Shown in pieces: positions 6,551 to 8,348 of a DNA stretch of 8,348 nt. A model generated the notes under the pieces. The model saw only the letters and a program-made list of their open reading frames with translations. It ran no database searches and was not told the origin of the DNA. The position numbers and the translations under genes were made by a program. The number at the start of each line of letters is the position of its first letter. Position 1 is the stretch's first letter. The DNA comes from Methanosarcinales archaeon (GTDB lineage Archaea > Halobacteriota > Methanosarcinia > Methanosarcinales > Methanogasteraceae), in the NCBI GenBank assembly GCA_012961645.1, contig DTYY01000328.1, forward strand, positions 1-8,348. Direction: 5' to 3'.

Positions 6551-7345
6551 CTAAAAAAACTTCGATGCAAGCGATCTCTGTGCAGTGCAGCCCTCCTCGG
6601 ATGCACAGAACTCGCAGGGCGCATCCCGCGGCCGGTCAGGCATTCTGCCGTCCTTGATCATCCGAATTCGATTCCGCAGTTCCAGAACCACACGTCTGTC
6701 TCTCGGCTTGATATTCACATCCCTCAGCTCAAAGAACCTTGCATACTCAATGATTCCGTATTTCACAGGCTGTCCGAATGTTTCCTCCACCAGCATCGCA
6801 TAGGCTGTGATCTGCAATCGATCCGGTTTCCATGCCCCATGTTCTGGCTTTTCACCAGTCCTGGTGAGATAGGGCAGCACAGAGCCATCGATCCGCACCA
6901 GTTTGTCCGGAGCCCCGGCAATCCCGAGTAAGTCAGAATACATGGCATGTTCAACTGCACACGGGGTTATTTTCATGAGAAGCGCATCTCTTCCGATTAT
7001 CTGGATATAATCGGCGATCTGTGAGCCGATCACATCGATATCGATACTTTCTGCTGCATCCAGCACCATCTGGTGATCCACATCAGAGAGAACGGCGCGA
7101 TATACCACCAAAAGCTCATCTGTGATACGTTTGAGTTCGGTGCGCAGTCTTCCGATCACATCACCGACATCACTGGCAGCGGTATGATGGTGGGTAAGCG
7201 CAAGCTCCTTCAGGATGAGGTGCGATAAATACGTTGTATCGACGATCTTTTGCTCTTCAGCCCCTGACTGACTGCGAAAGTATATGATACGCGGACATCG
7301 CAGGTAGGCGGTGATCTCGGAGGCTAAAATACTGTCCTGTTTCAT
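6551..7345 (-). CDS. Cas4-like PD-(D/E)XK / iron-sulfur family protein (solo)
   Basis: The 264-residue protein has the Cas4/RecB-like layout. The N-terminal EITAYLRCP supplies C17. [11 protein letters not shown] matches the GxxD motif (D147). [16 protein letters not shown] occupies the E-x-K position, and RLQITAY carries the Q-x3-Y motif (Q178, Y182). Near the end CEFC plus GC supply C244, C247 and C253. The four cysteines fit the 4Fe-4S site of Cas4 proteins, which are DNA exonucleases that trim spacers in CRISPR adaptation. The family pattern VExKTG reads LTRTG here: the glutamate aligns with L160 and the lysine with R162, so metal-dependent cleavage may be lost or altered. No cas1, cas2 or CRISPR array is near. 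The ATG overlaps the hpt stop as ATGA, so it is co-transcribed with hpt, and it ends 26 bases from the convergent membrane-protein gene. Confidence 0.8.
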   Translation of the reverse strand: MKQDSILASEITAYLRCPRIIYFRSQSGAEEQKIVDTTYLSHLILKELALTHHHTAASDVGDVIGRLRTELKRITDELLVVYRAVLSDVDHQMVLDAAESIDIDVIGSQIADYIQIIGRDALLMKITPCAVEHAMYSDLLGIAGAPDKLVRIDGSVLPYLTRTGEKPEHGAWKPDRLQITAYAMLVEETFGQPVKYGIIEYARFFELRDVNIKPRDRRVVLELRNRIRMIKDGRMPDRPRDAPCEFCASEEGCTAQRSLASKFF

Positions 7346-7905
7346 CCCAGAGCCGATTTGACCATCACACCCTCTGCGTCTACATCCACCGAAACCAGCG
7401 TCTTTATATCATGTCCGGCAGCACGCAGAGATGATGCACCCTCGCCGCGTTCGATGACTATGATAATGTCGCGTATCTCCGCGCCAGCGATCTCCAGCGC
7501 CTGAATAACCGCTTTCATCGTGCCCCCTGTACTGATTACATCATCCACAATCATCACACGGTCGCCTTTATTGATTCCGTTGAGATATAGCTCCCCTTTT
7601 GAATATCCTGTATGTTGATGTACTGCAATCTCGTTTGGGAGATTGTACTGACGTTTTCTGATAATCACGAGTGGAATACCGGTTTTCATTGCAAGCACCG
7701 TCCCAACCGGAATCCCCATCGACTCAATGGTCACGATCCGGTCCACATCGGTATCAGCCAGTTCTATCATGCGGTCTGCAACCTCTGAGAGCAGCGCAGG
7801 CGCAAGTTCTGGCACGCCGTCCGTTATTGGATGAATGAAATAGTGATAATCGCCCCGGCGGACGATCGGTGCGTCTTTAAGCGTTTGCGTGAGTATCGGA
7901 AGCAT
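7342..7905 (-). CDS. hpt: Hypoxanthine/guanine phosphoribosyltransferase, archaeal type
   Basis: This 187-residue cytoplasmic enzyme transfers the phosphoribosyl group of PRPP to hypoxanthine or guanine, making IMP or GMP in purine salvage. The type I phosphoribosyltransferase signature [14 protein letters not shown] (117-130) binds PRPP, with the D121-D122 pair. [17 protein letters not shown] (16-32), [10 protein letters not shown] (61-70), [11 protein letters not shown] (83-93) and [12 protein letters not shown] (99-110) match archaeal Hpt proteins closely, and the length is that of the family. These proteins are related to adenine phosphoribosyltransferases, so adenine use cannot be excluded from sequence alone, but the archaeal Hpt pattern is clear. 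There is no Shine-Dalgarno site before ATG 7905, and a TATA box lies about 25 bases upstream, so the transcript is probably leaderless. The downstream Cas4-like gene overlaps it. Confidence 0.93.
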   Translation of the reverse strand: MLPILTQTLKDAPIVRRGDYHYFIHPITDGVPELAPALLSEVADRMIELADTDVDRIVTIESMGIPVGTVLAMKTGIPLVIIRKRQYNLPNEIAVHQHTGYSKGELYLNGINKGDRVMIVDDVISTGGTMKAVIQALEIAGAEIRDIIIVIERGEGASSLRAAGHDIKTLVSVDVDAEGVMVKSALG

Positions 7906-7927
7906 GAATTATAGTGATGACTGATGC

Positions 7928-7933
7928 TATAAA
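7928..7933 (-). promoter_or_regulatory. TATA box of the hpt operon
   Basis: The minus strand reads TTTATA, preceded by AAAATGA as a possible BRE. Its centre (7930.5) is 25.5 bases from the A of the hpt start codon, the distance expected for a leaderless archaeal message. The absence of a ribosome binding site before hpt agrees. Confidence 0.65.
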
Positions 7934-8348
7934 TCATTTTGCTACCAGGGTCGAAGGCGTGGCTTGGGCTGCCCACTCATAAAACCGAGATTGTGGTTTG
8001 GAAGTTATCAAATCGTTCCAAATTGAGTTGCTGAGATATCACCCACCATGATCTGCAAGTATTGATCATCCGGCGATTACGCGTTTTGGAATGTTTCCTA
8101 CATTCTGCAATTGGTGCCGCGATCCGTGTGCGTAACTTACTTGGAAACGTGCAAGCATAGGTACCGGAATATCTTGGGTCTACAGTTCGCCTGAAATGGA
8201 GAGATAGCGTATCAAGGGGGCAAAAGTTCAAAAGACGGTGGGAGAGTTATCAATACCCTCGCCATTAACCAGCATTAATACTGCCGATTTTAGTTATCAT
8301 ATAAAATATCTCTTGAATTAAAATTAGGTCTGGTTTTTGCGGTAGTAA
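7934..8348. other. Right-edge region without a recognisable gene
   Basis: About 415 bases upstream of hpt hold no gene I can support. An 84-codon minus-strand frame (7977-8231) has a composition rich in Arg, Ser, Thr and Cys, matches no family I know, and lacks a ribosome site. The plus-strand frames are interrupted by stops every 10-40 codons. TGGGC-T-GCCCA at 7966-7976 can form a short hairpin. TATAAAAT at 8300-8307 could be a promoter for a plus-strand gene starting beyond the window. No tRNA or other structured RNA is recognised. The stretch could be a decayed gene or IS. Confidence 0.4.

Noticed and set aside
6551..7345. Part of a CRISPR-Cas locus
   Set aside because: There are no repeats, no cas1 or cas2 and no effector genes in the window; the gene is coupled to hpt instead.
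7977..8231. 84-codon minus-strand frame
   Set aside because: It has no family resemblance, no ribosome site and no convincing promoter. It is treated as chance or decayed sequence.
1..8348. tRNA, rRNA or CRISPR repeats
   Set aside because: I looked for tRNA T-arm/CCA-like ends, rRNA segments and regularly spaced direct repeats by eye and found none.

Overview
The window looks like a piece of an archaeal chromosome, most likely a euryarchaeon of the methanogen / anaerobic alkane-oxidiser lineages (inference, no finer placement). The signs are an archaeal-type hypoxanthine/guanine phosphoribosyltransferase, a CetZ-like tubulin-superfamily GTPase, TATA-type promoters about 25 bases upstream of start codons, GGTGA-type Shine-Dalgarno sites, and secreted proteins rich in N-x-S/T sequons.

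Left part (1-2494): insertion-sequence debris. A 3' remnant of an ISAzo13-type transposase gene (173-526, minus strand) is followed by an almost complete IS66-family element (737-2291). The IS66 element has 11-base terminal inverted repeats, and its single transposase gene is broken by two opposite one-base frameshifts. The AT-rich flanks (1-172, 527-736, 2292-2494) carry no gene I can support.

Middle part (2495-6524): the most interesting segment. A minus-strand gene for a divergent CetZ/FtsZ-like GTPase faces, across only 50 bases, a plus-strand gene pair encoding two predicted exported, single-pass membrane proteins. The first (322 aa) has a signal peptide, a helical ectodomain, a membrane helix and a short tail. 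The second (659 aa) has a signal peptide, three beta-sandwich domains, a long helical region, a membrane helix and an acidic tail. The pair is joined by a GTGA stop/start overlap with a perfect Shine-Dalgarno site. An 8-base palindromic TATA-like sequence lies exactly midway between the divergent start codons. I infer a possible module in which a cytoplasmic cytomotive GTPase works with two surface proteins at the cell envelope. I do not recognise either membrane protein as a named family.

Right part (6551-8348): a minus-strand two-gene operon, hpt (purine salvage) followed with an ATGA overlap by a Cas4-like PD-(D/E)XK/iron-sulfur protein whose E-x-K catalytic motif looks altered. There is no CRISPR array or other cas gene in the window. 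hpt has a TATA box positioned for a leaderless transcript. The last roughly 415 bases hold no recognisable gene.
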